33,927 bases of DNA, from positions 1-33,927 of the forward strand of contig CAZVWQ010000016.1 of NCBI GenBank assembly GCA_964631275.1. The letters are read 5' to 3'. This DNA is from CAZVWQ01 sp964631275. GTDB lineage: Bacteria; Patescibacteriota; JACMRA01. Below the pieces are notes generated by a model. The model was given only the letters and a program-made list of their open reading frames with translations. It ran no database searches and was not told the origin of the DNA. Position numbers and translations under genes: made by a program. Positions 7,385 through 16,045 of this stretch are shown piece after piece (position 1 is the first letter of the stretch; every line of letters begins with the position of its first letter).

Positions 7385-10147
7385 ATGGACCTACCCCAGA
7401 CGCTCAAAAAAAAATTTGTTATACTAGAAACCTTGTTGTTGTTTTTGATTATATTTATACAACATAGATTTTGGTTATACACTGGCATTTACAAAAATCC
7501 AGGATCTACCATGGGTACTAGAGGAGATGCTTATTATAATTTGGGTATATTTTTACAAAATACCTTAAACTTTACTACAGGTGATTTTTATTCTTTAGAG
7601 GGAGATCATTATGCTTTATACCAAGGGATACTAGGAGCAACTGCTCATAATTTTGCGGCTAGTGCGATCTTTGGATTTGTATATATTTTTATCAAAAATC
7701 CGATTTTAATTTTTAATTTAATTTTTTTTGGAAATATATTTTTAACTCAGATAGGAATTTTTACTTTGGTTAAATATTATACCAAAAACCCAATAATTAG
7801 TCTTAGTGCAGCTTTTTTGTTTCCTTTGAGCGAGGCTGTAAAAACTTTTTACGTAGGCCACATACATGCTAGCTACTATTGGGCTTTACCCTTCTTGACT
7901 CTCTTTTTAGAGAAATTCTTTGAGAAAAAATCTGAACTAGAATCAGACAAAGATTCACCATATAAAACTAAACCTTCTGAAGAAACTTCAAAAAATAGAT
8001 TTCTTAATTTACTTAAAAAAACTTATCAACAGGCCTTAAAAATATTTAAGACTATTAAAAATAACCTGAATTCCAAAGATATTTGGCTATTGTTAGGTAT
8101 AGCTATTACTGGTATCTGGCTATTATTTGCCGAGTGGCACGTAATGATTTTTAGCTCTTTATGGTTAATTGTTTGGTTAATATTCAAGCTAAATTTTTTT
8201 TGGAAAGAAAAAAAGGTTATCTGGCCACGGTTAGTTAGTGTAGGTATTATTGTCTTTTTTGCTATAGCTATGCTGGCACCACTAGCCATGGCTTACGTTG
8301 AGTCTAGTAAAATCTTTAATACTACCCGTACCTTGTCTAATGTAGCTGCTACTAACTTTTCAACAGAAGAATTTTATGGTAACCGGTTTGTTTTGACTCC
8401 TACGCTACAAACACTCAAATCCTTTACAAAAGACCCAGCTACGATTGATTCTTTTAACCAAGCTATTAACACAGTTAACAAATCAGATTCGTCTTACCCA
8501 GATTTGATCTCGAACTTAACTTTTTGGATTAGTGTGCTTGTTTATTTACCCTGGTTAATCATACTAATCATTAAAAGAGGCGATTATTATCCGAGAGAAT
8601 TTCTTTTTTTAAATATTTTTTTGTTATCAGCCTTGATAGCCTTAGGTCCAGTTATAAAAATCGGAGGAAGGAATTTTGAACAAGTTCTTTTGCCGCACTT
8701 TTTTTTATATAATTTGTATTTCCCTTTATCAGCTATCAGAGCCATATGGCGGGTAAGTATCGTAGGTTATATCGCAGTTCTTATATTTTGGTCTTTGATT
8801 CTAAATAAAATCTATGAATTTTTAAAATCGAAGCTAGAACAAGATTCCAAGTGGCAAGAATTACCCAAAATTACCAAGCGTTTACTTACCCATTCGGCAT
8901 TAATATTTTGTCTAATAGTATTTCTTAGTTTTTCTGTCATCATAAATGCTGGTTGGAGAGGTAAAGCTTTACCTGCCTACGAAGCTAACACTTTCTTATT
9001 CGATAATTTTGCCAAAGATAATTCTACAAAAAGAACAAAACAAGTATTTATTTGGAGTGATAGATTTATTCGTAGCGAAGAAAATAGTTATTTTGCTTAC
9101 CAAATTTCTCTACATAATTTGAAGCGTGGCTTTAAAGAAATAGAGTGGACTTCAGGCGGAGTGGCTGGTGTCTTGCCTGCCGATACCCAAGTTCTAGAAA
9201 CCATGGTCAGACAAAATAAATATACCAACTTGGCTGTTAGTGCCTTAGCTGGAAAAAAAGTTGATTTGATTGTTCAGGATAAAGAGTTTCTAAAAGGAGA
9301 AGCACAAAAACAAGAAAATATTGCCCAAGAATTATCTAATTTTTATGATTTAAACGTAGAAAATGAAGAGTTTATAATCTGGAAACTAAAGCCACAATTA
9401 GAACTCTCTCAAGTTACAAATAGTTGGAAAGATCTAAATTATTTTGCAACCTTATCAAAAACTCAAATTAAAAATGGTGACTGGCAGCTATTATTAAACA
9501 TAGAAAATTCAACAGACAAAATTTATGTTAACCCTGAGGCTGTTGGTTTAACCCAGTTTAGCTGGCAATTCTGGCGTGACGATAAACTTGTCAACCAAAT
9601 AGATGAAAAAATGGGTGAAGTGGCAATATTATTTCCTAATCAAGGTATGAGTTTTCCAGTTAAAATAAAACCGAAACTCTTAGACACAGGTCAAATAACC
9701 CTGAAATTAATCAAGGAAGATAAAAAAATTTTTGAAACAGAAGTTGAAGTTTTAAAAAACTCTGAATATCAAAAAAAGCTCAAAAAAGCTCAAACTGAAA
9801 ATCTAAAAGTTACAGATACTTCTAAAAATTTTAATAACTATTCACAATTTAAAGGTTTGACTTCAGTCCCTGTAAAAATTTCATTTAGGGTAGAACAAGG
9901 CGTGATTCAAAATCATCCACAAAAACTACCGATATCTGCTAATATTAAGGTTGTCTCTCAATTTTATAAGCAAGAATCTGAAGATTACGAGTCTTATGGT
10001 GGTTTTACTAAAGGGTTTGGTCAACCGCACTGTCGATTAAGTGGCAATTATTTTGCCGAAGATGTTTTAAATACTTGGTGCTCACAACACCTACCTTATG
10101 ATCAAAAATATAACTTTGTAGGACATCAGCTTAAGAATAGGTTTTGA
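7385..10147 (+). CDS. Large GT-C-like polytopic membrane protein
   Basis: 920 aa. Residues ~10-530 hold about ten hydrophobic segments; the first luminal loop has GTRGDAYYNLGIF (~42-54), reminiscent of the acidic first-loop motif of GT-C glycosyltransferases. EAVKTFYVGHIHASYYWALP and EWHVMIFSSLWLIVW lie in membrane-proximal regions. From ~540 to the end is a soluble, probably external, beta-rich region. I infer a lipid-linked-sugar transferase or related YfhO-type protein; the substrate is unknown. It is second in the operon after the DUF2079 gene. The last seven residues (HQLKNRF) and the TGA stop are encoded by the right part of a family A MITE (10124-10156), so the present C-terminus was created by that insertion. 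Confidence 0.65.
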   Translation: MDLPQTLKKKFVILETLLLFLIIFIQHRFWLYTGIYKNPGSTMGTRGDAYYNLGIFLQNTLNFTTGDFYSLEGDHYALYQGILGATAHNFAASAIFGFVYIFIKNPILIFNLIFFGNIFLTQIGIFTLVKYYTKNPIISLSAAFLFPLSEAVKTFYVGHIHASYYWALPFLTLFLEKFFEKKSELESDKDSPYKTKPSEETSKNRFLNLLKKTYQQALKIFKTIKNNLNSKDIWLLLGIAITGIWLLFAEWHVMIFSSLWLIVWLIFKLNFFWKEKKVIWPRLVSVGIIVFFAIAMLAPLAMAYVESSKIFNTTRTLSNVAATNFSTEEFYGNRFVLTPTLQTLKSFTKDPATIDSFNQAINTVNKSDSSYPDLISNLTFWISVLVYLPWLIILIIKRGDYYPREFLFLNIFLLSALIALGPVIKIGGRNFEQVLLPHFFLYNLYFPLSAIRAIWRVSIVGYIAVLIFWSLILNKIYEFLKSKLEQDSKWQELPKITKRLLTHSALIFCLIVFLSFSVIINAGWRGKALPAYEANTFLFDNFAKDNSTKRTKQVFIWSDRFIRSEENSYFAYQISLHNLKRGFKEIEWTSGGVAGVLPADTQVLETMVRQNKYTNLAVSALAGKKVDLIVQDKEFLKGEAQKQENIAQELSNFYDLNVENEEFIIWKLKPQLELSQVTNSWKDLNYFATLSKTQIKNGDWQLLLNIENSTDKIYVNPEAVGLTQFSWQFWRDDKLVNQIDEKMGEVAILFPNQGMSFPVKIKPKLLDTGQITLKLIKEDKKIFETEVEVLKNSEYQKKLKKAQTENLKVTDTSKNFNNYSQFKGLTSVPVKISFRVEQGVIQNHPQKLPISANIKVVSQFYKQESEDYESYGGFTKGFGQPHCRLSGNYFAEDVLNTWCSQHLPYDQKYNFVGHQLKNRF

Positions 10148-10156
10148 GACATGATT
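10124..10156 (+). mobile_element. Right part of a family A MITE, overlapping a gene end
   Basis: ATCAGCTTAAGAATAG followed by GTTTTGAGACATGATT matches the right third of the family A copy at 12719-12805 nearly base for base. The left part is not recognisable. It provides the stop codon of the upstream gene at 10145-10147. Confidence 0.7.
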
Positions 10157-10275
10157 ATTCTATTGTTTTTTAAATTAAAGTCTAAAAAAAGTACCAATTC
10201 AACTAAAATAATTTTTGTATATTCTAAATGAAAGGATGGTTATTTTTAACTTATTTTGAGACAAAACTAATAAAC

Positions 10276-11172
10276 CTATTGTACTGGTACAAATAATATT
10301 ATCAAGCCAACAATTGTGCTAGATAAAAGAACTACTATCAAGCCAATTACGGCGTTCACTAAAGCAGTTCTTCCTTTATTAAACTTTTCGGGATCACCTT
10401 GAGCTGTAATCATATAATATCCGCCAAGAATTATAAAGAAAACTGTAACTACCGTAGAAACAGGAATTAAAATATTAATCAGAAAAGCTTGAATAAAAGA
10501 AACAATAGGCTGGTTATTAATTTGTAACTCACCCTCTTGACTACCAGTAAAAACATTCTCAATAGTATTTGCTATAGGAAAAGCAATCAAAACCACAACT
10601 AACCCAATTGCTCCATTACGAATTGTACTTAACCCGTCAGCTTTAGACTCTGGAAGACTGCTAAACATATACTGATAGCCACCCCAGATTATAACAATTA
10701 CAGCTACTACACTAGCTAACGGGAACAAAATATTATCTCTAATATTGGCTAATAAATTTTCTATTGGTGCGGAGTCCAAATTTCCTCCTTCTTGAATGAC
10801 TCCACCTTCTCCAGCTACTAAACCAGCAATAAAAGGAGCTAAGTTAATTATAGCTAAGCCAATTACTCCAGCCAAGATTGCATTTTTACCATCACCAACA
10901 CCTTCAGATATTCCACTAAAGAAATATTTATACCCACCATACATAATCACAAGCACAGCTAAAATATTACCCAAAGCCACAGCAAAAGTTTGGATAGATT
11001 CTAATAAAGGTGTTTGCCCATCACAGCCAGGAGCGTTCTCAAATAAACAAGTAGTTCCAAAAATATTCAAATCTTGAATATCCTGAGCCTGAACTTGAAT
11101 TCTAGCTAGACCTAATAAACTAATAAAAAATAAACTAGCAAGAATTAACTTTTGCAAGAATTGACTAAACAT
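10276..11172 (-). CDS. Secreted protein with three tandem VirB2/TrbC-like pilin modules
   Basis: 298 aa. Residues 1-30 are a signal peptide (hydrophobic 9-23, likely cut after VQA). Three modules follow at ~58-120, ~138-208 and ~226-296. Each has a hydrophobic helix ending in GGY (79-81, 164-166, 250-252), a short polar loop containing Lys/Arg, N or A, and a second hydrophobic helix (LAGVIGLAIINL, IRNGAIGLVVVLIAF, LVNAVIGLIVVLLSS). This is the two-helix plan of type IV secretion pilins (VirB2/TrbC; T4SS_pilin in CPR), normally one module of ~100 aa. A cysteine pair (42, 50) precedes module 1. Module 3, with QGDPEKFNKGR, is closest to the CPR consensus. Downstream of the 167-aa gene with a 3-bp gap. 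The function is probably cell-surface assembly or channel; this is inferred. Confidence 0.72.
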   Translation of the reverse strand: MFSQFLQKLILASLFFISLLGLARIQVQAQDIQDLNIFGTTCLFENAPGCDGQTPLLESIQTFAVALGNILAVLVIMYGGYKYFFSGISEGVGDGKNAILAGVIGLAIINLAPFIAGLVAGEGGVIQEGGNLDSAPIENLLANIRDNILFPLASVVAVIVIIWGGYQYMFSSLPESKADGLSTIRNGAIGLVVVLIAFPIANTIENVFTGSQEGELQINNQPIVSFIQAFLINILIPVSTVVTVFFIILGGYYMITAQGDPEKFNKGRTALVNAVIGLIVVLLSSTIVGLIILFVPVQ

Positions 11173-11175
11173 ATG

Positions 11176-11679
11176 CTAAAAAGTAAAAAAGTCTTTAATG
11201 TCAGTATTCAAAATAGCTTCATTAGCCCCAAGTAAAGACAAAATAATGAATAAGCCCATATAAAAACCAACTATCGTAACCAAACCTAAAACTGAGTTTC
11301 TCATTAATTCTTTGGCTTTTTGGATTTCACCTTCACCAAAAATACCTCCCCACGTCCACTGTAAACCAGCAAAAATAACTACAGGTGTAATCAAATAAAA
11401 CATTAAACTAACAACAAAACCATAAAGCCTGAGGCCGATATCAGGCAGTAAGGCTGGTGATAAAGCCACTACCTGACCGCCTTGCTGACCACAACCTTCG
11501 GGAATAATTGGCAAAAATTCACCCGGGGAAACAAACTGCCACCACTTTACAGTTTTTTTTTGTACTTCACATTCGGCGGGCTTAAACTGAGCAGCAGGAT
11601 AAACAGGTATCAAAAAACTAAACATCAACCCTAAAAACAAGGTCACTCTTAAGAAAGAAACAAGTTTATCTTTGAGCAT
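11176..11679 (-). CDS. Secreted single-module pilin-like membrane protein
   Basis: 167 aa. Residues 1-30 form a signal peptide (hydrophobic 11-27, likely cut after YPAA). Residues 31-80 are a soluble segment with two cysteines (37, 63) that could form a disulfide. Residues ~85-112 and ~128-151 are two hydrophobic helices joined by a polar loop (FGEGEIQKAKELMRNSVLG), the same plan as the modules of the neighbouring protein. Trp-rich residues (WW 46-47, QWTWGG 107-112) are unusual for a pilin. It is first in a two-gene operon, 3 bp before the triple-module gene, and has the conserved upstream motif 81 bp before its ATG. Inferred to be a subunit or partner of the same surface structure. Confidence 0.6.
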   Translation of the reverse strand: MLKDKLVSFLRVTLFLGLMFSFLIPVYPAAQFKPAECEVQKKTVKWWQFVSPGEFLPIIPEGCGQQGGQVVALSPALLPDIGLRLYGFVVSLMFYLITPVVIFAGLQWTWGGIFGEGEIQKAKELMRNSVLGLVTIVGFYMGLFIILSLLGANEAILNTDIKDFFTF

Positions 11680-11760
11680 TTTATTTATTTTTTTTGTTTT
11701 TAATTAATTAAATAGTTGTCTCGTTTCATGATTTAAATTTGTAAAATTTTAGACAAAAAT

Positions 11761-11798
11761 CTTACCTTATACTTCACAAAATATCTATTTTTTGTTTC
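11761..11798 (-). promoter_or_regulatory. Conserved upstream motif (copy 1)
   Basis: On the minus strand it reads AACAAAAAATAGATATTTTG then TGAAGTATAAGGTAAG. It shares the order A/C-rich run, T-run, GA, TATnAGG(TAA) with copies before other genes. It is 81 bp upstream of the pilin-like operon and points toward it. TATAAG may be a -10 element. Confidence 0.5.
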
Positions 11799-12198
11799 TT
11801 TTGTAAGTAGCAATACTAAATTGTAAAACTACTATTTTATTTAATGAAAAAAATTAAAGATTTTTAAAAGATTTTGAGATAAAAATTATTTTAGACTTTT
11901 ATAAATATCTCACGCTTAAATTTAAACAATTTATAAAATAAGACTTAAAAAAATGTAAAAGTATCTAAATCATATACGAAGTCAGCTAAGTATGAGTTTA
12001 TAATACTAATACTAAAATCAATAAATTAGAACTTTTTGAATTTTTAAATACCTATTTTAATGCTGATTAAACCTAACTGAAACCAAAAACTTAGATTATA
12101 AAACTGAAATTTTGGCTTGTATGGAGTTAGGCTTGTTTCATAATCAATTGAGACTAGGGATAAACTTAATTGAAATTATAAGTCATTTTATGTGTTTT

Positions 12199-12310
12199 TA
12201 TACCCTTTGGCTAGTTTTACAGAATTGCTGTTAAGAATTTAGCTTAAATAAGGGGTTTGTTTACTTATGAAGAGCTAAATTAGGGTAATGATAAACGAAC
12301 TGGGTTAGGA
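12199..12310 (+). repeat. MITE-like element, family C
   Basis: Starts TATACCCTTTGGCTAG and shares the block TTAAGAATTTAGC...GTTTGTTTACTTATGAAGAG, then AAATTAGGGTAATGATAAACGA, with copies at 16242-16378, 29137-29251 and, inverted, 27223-27343. The right end (GGGTTAGGA) has lost the terminal TATA, so the limit is approximate. Confidence 0.6.
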
Positions 12311-12718
12311 TTCAAAAATGTAAATTTTGAAATTGAATTAAATATAAATTATACCCAAGCTCACATTAAATTTTAAAAATAAAAATGTCTGGGTTAAATC
12401 TAAGATAGCTTTTAGGTTGTGTTTAAATATCATAAATAATATGAGTTAACTTATTTTGAGGTATTTTTATAAAAAAGTCAAAAAAATAGGCAAAATTTTA
12501 TACTAAATAATATACAGGCTCTAGTTATAGACACTTTATACGACTTAGACATTTTGGACATTCTAAGCTTACTTTATAAAGCTTCTGCACTTCTGCAAAA
12601 AATCAATTTTGCTGCTAAATTTAAGTATTTTATGGTAAAACTCATATATTTAATATTTTTCTTAGAAAATTATAAAAGTTTATAGAAATTGATACGAAAA
12701 TGGGTATAAAAGTTTAAT

Positions 12719-12805
12719 AGTCTTGTCCCATAACTCAGATTTACAAAATTTTAATCATATGAAATAGGCATTAATCAGCTTAAGAATAGTTTTTGAGACA
12801 TGGTT
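12719..12805 (+). mobile_element. MITE-like element, family A
   Basis: 87 bp, beginning AGTCTTGTCCCATAACTCA and ending TTTTGAGACATGGTT. Flanked by AAT at 12716-12718 and AAT at 12806-12808. Its internal ATCAGCTTAAGAATAG is shared only with the partial copy at 10124-10156, defining a subgroup. Confidence 0.85.
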
Positions 12806-12883
12806 AATGTGCAATGACTATATTTACTTTTTATTTTAAAATAAACAAAAATAGATTATTTTTAGTAATGGAAGGCTTAATTT

Positions 12884-13798
12884 TTATTTACTATTTTGCC
12901 ATTTTTTTGTAACTTCCACAATAGGAGCTAAAAGATCAGTCTGAAAAACATTTTCTTGTTTGTTAAGAAAAGCCAAAATTCTTTCGAAGCCCATGCCAGT
13001 ATCGACGTTTTTGTTTTTTAAAGGTTTTAAGTTCGTAGGCTTGCCGTTTTGGTCAGGTTCACCTTCATACTCCATAAATACGTTATTCCAAATTTCTACC
13101 AAGTTGTTATCAATGAATTCTTCAGCTTCAGGTGGAGTCATATTTTTTAGAATTGTATTTACAAAATCCAAAGGTATTTCATCTTGTAGATAAAAAATTT
13201 CTGTATCACCTCCGCAAGGACCTCTATAAGGTAATCCCCACCAATTTTCCTTGATTCCTTTGCGAGTAATTCTGGTTAGCTTAAAATCTTTCATGTTTTC
13301 TAAACTACCAAAATCAACTTCATCTCCAAGGCTTGGTTCAATATTTAGTTTTTTGAATTCTTCAGTCCAAACTTTAACACTTTCCTCATCTGCTGGGGCT
13401 TGGTTAGTACCCTGAAATGTAGTCACAAAAATTCTTTGCGGATCTAAATTTAACCACTTAGAACTAGTTAAAAATTCTAAACTCCACTTAATTGAATCTT
13501 CTTTAAAATAATCTCCAATGCTCCAGTTTCCAAGCATTTCAAAAAAAGTACAGTGCCTATTATCTCCCACTTCATCAATATCGCCAGTGCGTACACATTT
13601 TTGAGAATTAGCTAGCCGATTTCCATTAGGATGCTCCTGAATTCCCATAAGATAAGGAACTAAAGGTTGCATTCCAGAATTAATAAAAAGTACCGTAGGA
13701 TCTTCTTTTGGTACTAAAGAGGCTGAAGGTAAAATCGCATGGCCTTTGGAGGACATAAAATCAAAAAAAAGCTGTCTTAATTGTTTTGAAGTATACAT
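12884..13798 (-). CDS. alaS: Alanyl-tRNA synthetase catalytic core only (AlaRS N-terminal part)
   Basis: 304 aa, against about 850-900 for a complete AlaRS. Class II motifs are present: motif 1 region (SKGHAILPSASLVPKEDPT, 17-35), motif 2 (KCVRTGDIDEVGDNRHCTFF, 67-86, then EMLGNWSIGDYF), the GPCGGDTEIFY strand (193-203) and motif 3 (VDTGMGFERI, 265-274). The protein ends at WQNSK, which corresponds to about residue 255 of E. coli AlaRS, before the helical tRNA-recognition, editing and C-Ala domains. The stop is TAA and no continuation is visible in the other frames. It is either half of a split AlaRS whose partner is elsewhere, or a truncated gene; intact motifs and a conserved upstream motif favour an expressed piece. 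It activates alanine in the parent enzyme; charging needs the missing domain. Confidence 0.88.
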   Translation of the reverse strand: MYTSKQLRQLFFDFMSSKGHAILPSASLVPKEDPTVLFINSGMQPLVPYLMGIQEHPNGNRLANSQKCVRTGDIDEVGDNRHCTFFEMLGNWSIGDYFKEDSIKWSLEFLTSSKWLNLDPQRIFVTTFQGTNQAPADEESVKVWTEEFKKLNIEPSLGDEVDFGSLENMKDFKLTRITRKGIKENWWGLPYRGPCGGDTEIFYLQDEIPLDFVNTILKNMTPPEAEEFIDNNLVEIWNNVFMEYEGEPDQNGKPTNLKPLKNKNVDTGMGFERILAFLNKQENVFQTDLLAPIVEVTKKWQNSK

Positions 13799-13893
13799 AT
13801 CTAGCTTGCTAATAAAAAATAAATTTAATTAATTTTGTCTTATTAATTATTGTTTAACAAATTAAAAAATATCCTATTTTTTGTCTATTAGTT

Positions 13894-13930
13894 GTGCCTT
13901 ATACCTCGTAAAATATCTTTATTTTATCTA
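13894..13930 (-). promoter_or_regulatory. Conserved upstream motif (copy 2)
   Basis: On the minus strand: GATAAAATAAAGATATTTTA then CGAGGTATAAGGCAC. It lies 95 bp upstream of the alaS-like gene and points toward it. It matches copy 1 over AAGATATTTT and GTATAAGG. Confidence 0.45.
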
Positions 13931-13957
13931 TTCCATTAATAAAATACTAATTTTATA

Positions 13958-14059
13958 TATACTTAAACCCGTTTCATTTTATAAACAAACCTAGCTTAAG
14001 TTTTAATTAAAAAGCTTATTCTTAATCTAAAAGTAAAAACTAGTATGAGTTTGGGTATA
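13958..14059. repeat. TA-flanked inverted-repeat element (TATAC class)
   Basis: Left end TATACTTAAACCCG and reverse-complemented right end TATACCCAAACTCA form an imperfect terminal inverted repeat, flanked by TA. 102 bp, non-coding, located between the divergent alaS-like and DUF4230 genes. Confidence 0.55.
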
Positions 14060-14157
14060 GTTGAAAATAAAAACTCAAAAATTAGACTAGCTGAATAACA
14101 TGAACTAGACAAAATTAAGATTAACTGATAGATTTTTGATTATATTTAATTAATTTT

Positions 14158-14856
14158 ATGCAAAATATTCTTAAACTTGTCTTGGCAATATTAGTGTTAG
14201 TTTTTTTGATTTTTGGAGGCTTTTGGCTTTATAATAGCTTAAGCCCAAATTCACAAGTTAGAGATAATCGAATAGTTGTAAATATCGATAAAACTACAAT
14301 CGTACAGCAAGTCAAAAAAATTAACGAACTTAGCACTGTAAAACAAGTCTTGCAAAGAGACTTCGAAATTCAATTAGCGTCTACCGATTTAGGGGTTTTT
14401 GGAATTCCTATTTTAGAAAGCTCCAGGACTCAAAGATTTGCTGTTACTGGAGATATAAATGCTGGAATTGACCTAAGTCAAATTACTGAAGACAGTGTAA
14501 TTCTGAACAAAGAAGAAAATCAACTAAAAATTATCCTACCAGCTCCTAGAATAACTTCTGTTAATTTAATGGAAGACAAGATCTATTTGATTAGTGATCG
14601 GAGTTCTTTTTTGTATAATGTTCAGAACCTTAATAGCGATGTCAATCAACAGAGAACACAAACTTTGCAGCAAGAACTGATAAAAAGAGGTAAGCAAGCC
14701 ATGATTGATGGAGCTTGTAATAATAGAATTTTAGATACTGCTAACGAAAACGCTAAAGAAAGCTTAAAGGAATTATTTCTTTTAGTTAATCAAGAAGTGG
14801 CAATTGAAGTAATAACTACTGAACCTAGCGAATGTAATTTTGAAGGTCTGCTTTAA
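14158..14856 (+). CDS. DUF4230 membrane-anchored protein
   Basis: 232 aa. One N-terminal hydrophobic segment (residues 5-26) acts as a signal anchor; the rest is predicted outside the cytoplasm. The DUF4230 pattern is visible: IVQQVKKINELSTVKQV (48-64), then GDINAGIDLSQITEDSVIL (99-117), IILPAPRITSVNL, and a helical C-terminal half with RGKQAMIDGACNNRILDTAN. Two cysteines (about 187 and 227) in the external part could pair. The family is widespread in Gram-positive bacteria and CPR and its function is unknown. No ribosome-binding site is seen before the ATG. It stands alone, divergent from the alaS-like gene. Confidence 0.75.
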   Translation: MQNILKLVLAILVLVFLIFGGFWLYNSLSPNSQVRDNRIVVNIDKTTIVQQVKKINELSTVKQVLQRDFEIQLASTDLGVFGIPILESSRTQRFAVTGDINAGIDLSQITEDSVILNKEENQLKIILPAPRITSVNLMEDKIYLISDRSSFLYNVQNLNSDVNQQRTQTLQQELIKRGKQAMIDGACNNRILDTANENAKESLKELFLLVNQEVAIEVITTEPSECNFEGLL

Positions 14857-15167
14857 TAAAAAATTTAAATATAATAAAACTTTCGCAGTTTTTTAAGAAA
14901 AAATACTGAATATTTGATTAAGATAATCTATGTCGCTAGAGATCTAAGCAACAAAAAAACCAGTCAAAAATATAAATATAGTAAATTTTACAATAAAATA
15001 CCTGCATTCTAGTAGCAAAATTGATTTTTATAGAAGCTTTGTATATAACTCATTACCGCATCAAATTACATAAACTTTTATACAAAATTAACTTCTAAAC
15101 AAACTACTTGTTTGCTGCTAAAATGTAATTATGAAAGTTCTAAGTATAACTGGCATATATAAACAAT
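14857..15167. other. Gene-free stretch with a family E end
   Basis: AT-rich and non-coding. TAGTAGCAAAATTGATTTTT followed by ATAGAAGCTTTGTATA (15010-15045) is the reverse complement of the family E end at 12566-12620. TTGCTGCTAAAATG near 15112-15125 and GTATA near 15146 may mark its other end. Limits are uncertain. Confidence 0.4.
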
Positions 15168-15256
15168 AATCTTGTCCCGTAACTCAAATTTACAAAACTT
15201 TAATCACATAAAATAAGTATTAATCAACAGTAAAAAATAGGTTTTGAGACATGAAT
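15168..15256 (+). mobile_element. MITE-like element, family A
   Basis: 89 bp, beginning AATCTTGTCCCGTAACTCAA and ending TTTTGAGACATGAAT. Flanked by AAT at 15165-15167 and AAT at 15257-15259. Lies between the DUF4230 and PH-domain genes. Confidence 0.85.
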
Positions 15257-15300
15257 AATGTACAAAATTTTATCCAATTTGACATTTTAATTGATAAAAT

Positions 15301-15333
15301 AAATAAAAATAAAGTATTTTGAGTACAAGTAAG
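15301..15333 (+). promoter_or_regulatory. Conserved upstream motif (copy 3)
   Basis: AAATAAAAATAAAGTATTTT then GAGTACAAGTAAG, 38 bp upstream of and co-directional with the PH-domain gene. Closest to the copy at 20342-20382. Confidence 0.4.
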
Positions 15334-15371
15334 CCTATTTTAAAAAGGCTATTTTAAATCCTGTAAAATCT

Positions 15372-16019
15372 ATGAAATCATATAACAAAGCTAGTTATGA
15401 TAGACTTATTTGGGAAAACCCTAACTTTCCAAATAAAATTCGACCTGATGAGGACTTGATTTTTTTGGTTAGAGAAGATATCTCTATGCTTATTTTTAGA
15501 GCTGTTTCTATTTATTTGGTTTTTTTTATATTGCTTATTTTGAGGGCTTTTTTGGCTGGCTTGGATAGTTTATTTATACAATTTTACGATGCAATAACTT
15601 GGGCTTTAGCTACTCTTTTGGTAGTTTTTTTTACCGTAATTTTTCATAATTATTATTTGTCATTACAAATCATAACTTCCGAAAGAGTAATTGATATCGA
15701 TCAAACAGGATTATTTAAAAAAGAGGTAAACTCAGTTCCAATCCAAAATATCCAGGATATAACTTTTAAAAAAGATACTTTTTTGAAGACTATTCTTAAT
15801 TTTGGAGACATAATTTTGCAAACTTCTGGTAACACTCCTAGAGAGGCAAAAAATAATGTTAATGGGGTAGTTTTTAATAACGTTCCTAATCCCAAAGAAA
15901 TAACTACTTTAATTACTGAAATTATGGAGCAATCTGAAAATAATGCTATCAAAGCTAGTGCCGAAGCTCACGCTAAAGAGCTTAGAGAAATTTTATCTAA
16001 AAAAATTTTGGGCAGTTAG
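15372..16019 (+). CDS. PH-domain (bPH2-type) membrane protein
   Basis: 215 aa. Two membrane segments (~39-61 and ~73-94) are followed by a bacterial PH domain from ~98 to ~185: SLQIITSERVIDIDQTGLFKKEVNSVPI contains the typical T--R-i-----G-F------ip strand pattern, then IQDITFKKDTFLKTILNFGDIILQT (127-151), the hallmark I-di----g----l-nfG-i-i-t segment. The C-terminus is a polar helix. These proteins are abundant in CPR and Firmicutes; the role at the membrane is unknown. Stand-alone gene with a family A MITE 115 bp upstream. Confidence 0.85.
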   Translation: MKSYNKASYDRLIWENPNFPNKIRPDEDLIFLVREDISMLIFRAVSIYLVFFILLILRAFLAGLDSLFIQFYDAITWALATLLVVFFTVIFHNYYLSLQIITSERVIDIDQTGLFKKEVNSVPIQNIQDITFKKDTFLKTILNFGDIILQTSGNTPREAKNNVNGVVFNNVPNPKEITTLITEIMEQSENNAIKASAEAHAKELREILSKKILGS

Positions 16020-16045
16020 TTTCTTAAAATAAGATTCTCTTGATA

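Larger units (their letters stand above)
11680..12883. other. 1.2-kb gene-free region filled with element remnants
   Basis: No credible reading frame is present. Recognisable pieces are the upstream motif at 11761-11798, a family C element at 12199-12310, the left end of a family D element from 12526 (TATAGACAC...TATACGACTTAGACATTTT), a family E end near 12566-12620 (AAAGCTTCTGCA...AATTTTGCTGCTAAATTTA) and a family A element at 12719-12805. The short run TTAACTTATTTTGAG at 12445-12459 recurs at 10248-10262 and 18591-18605. This region lies exactly where the missing C-terminal two thirds of AlaRS would be expected. Confidence 0.7.
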
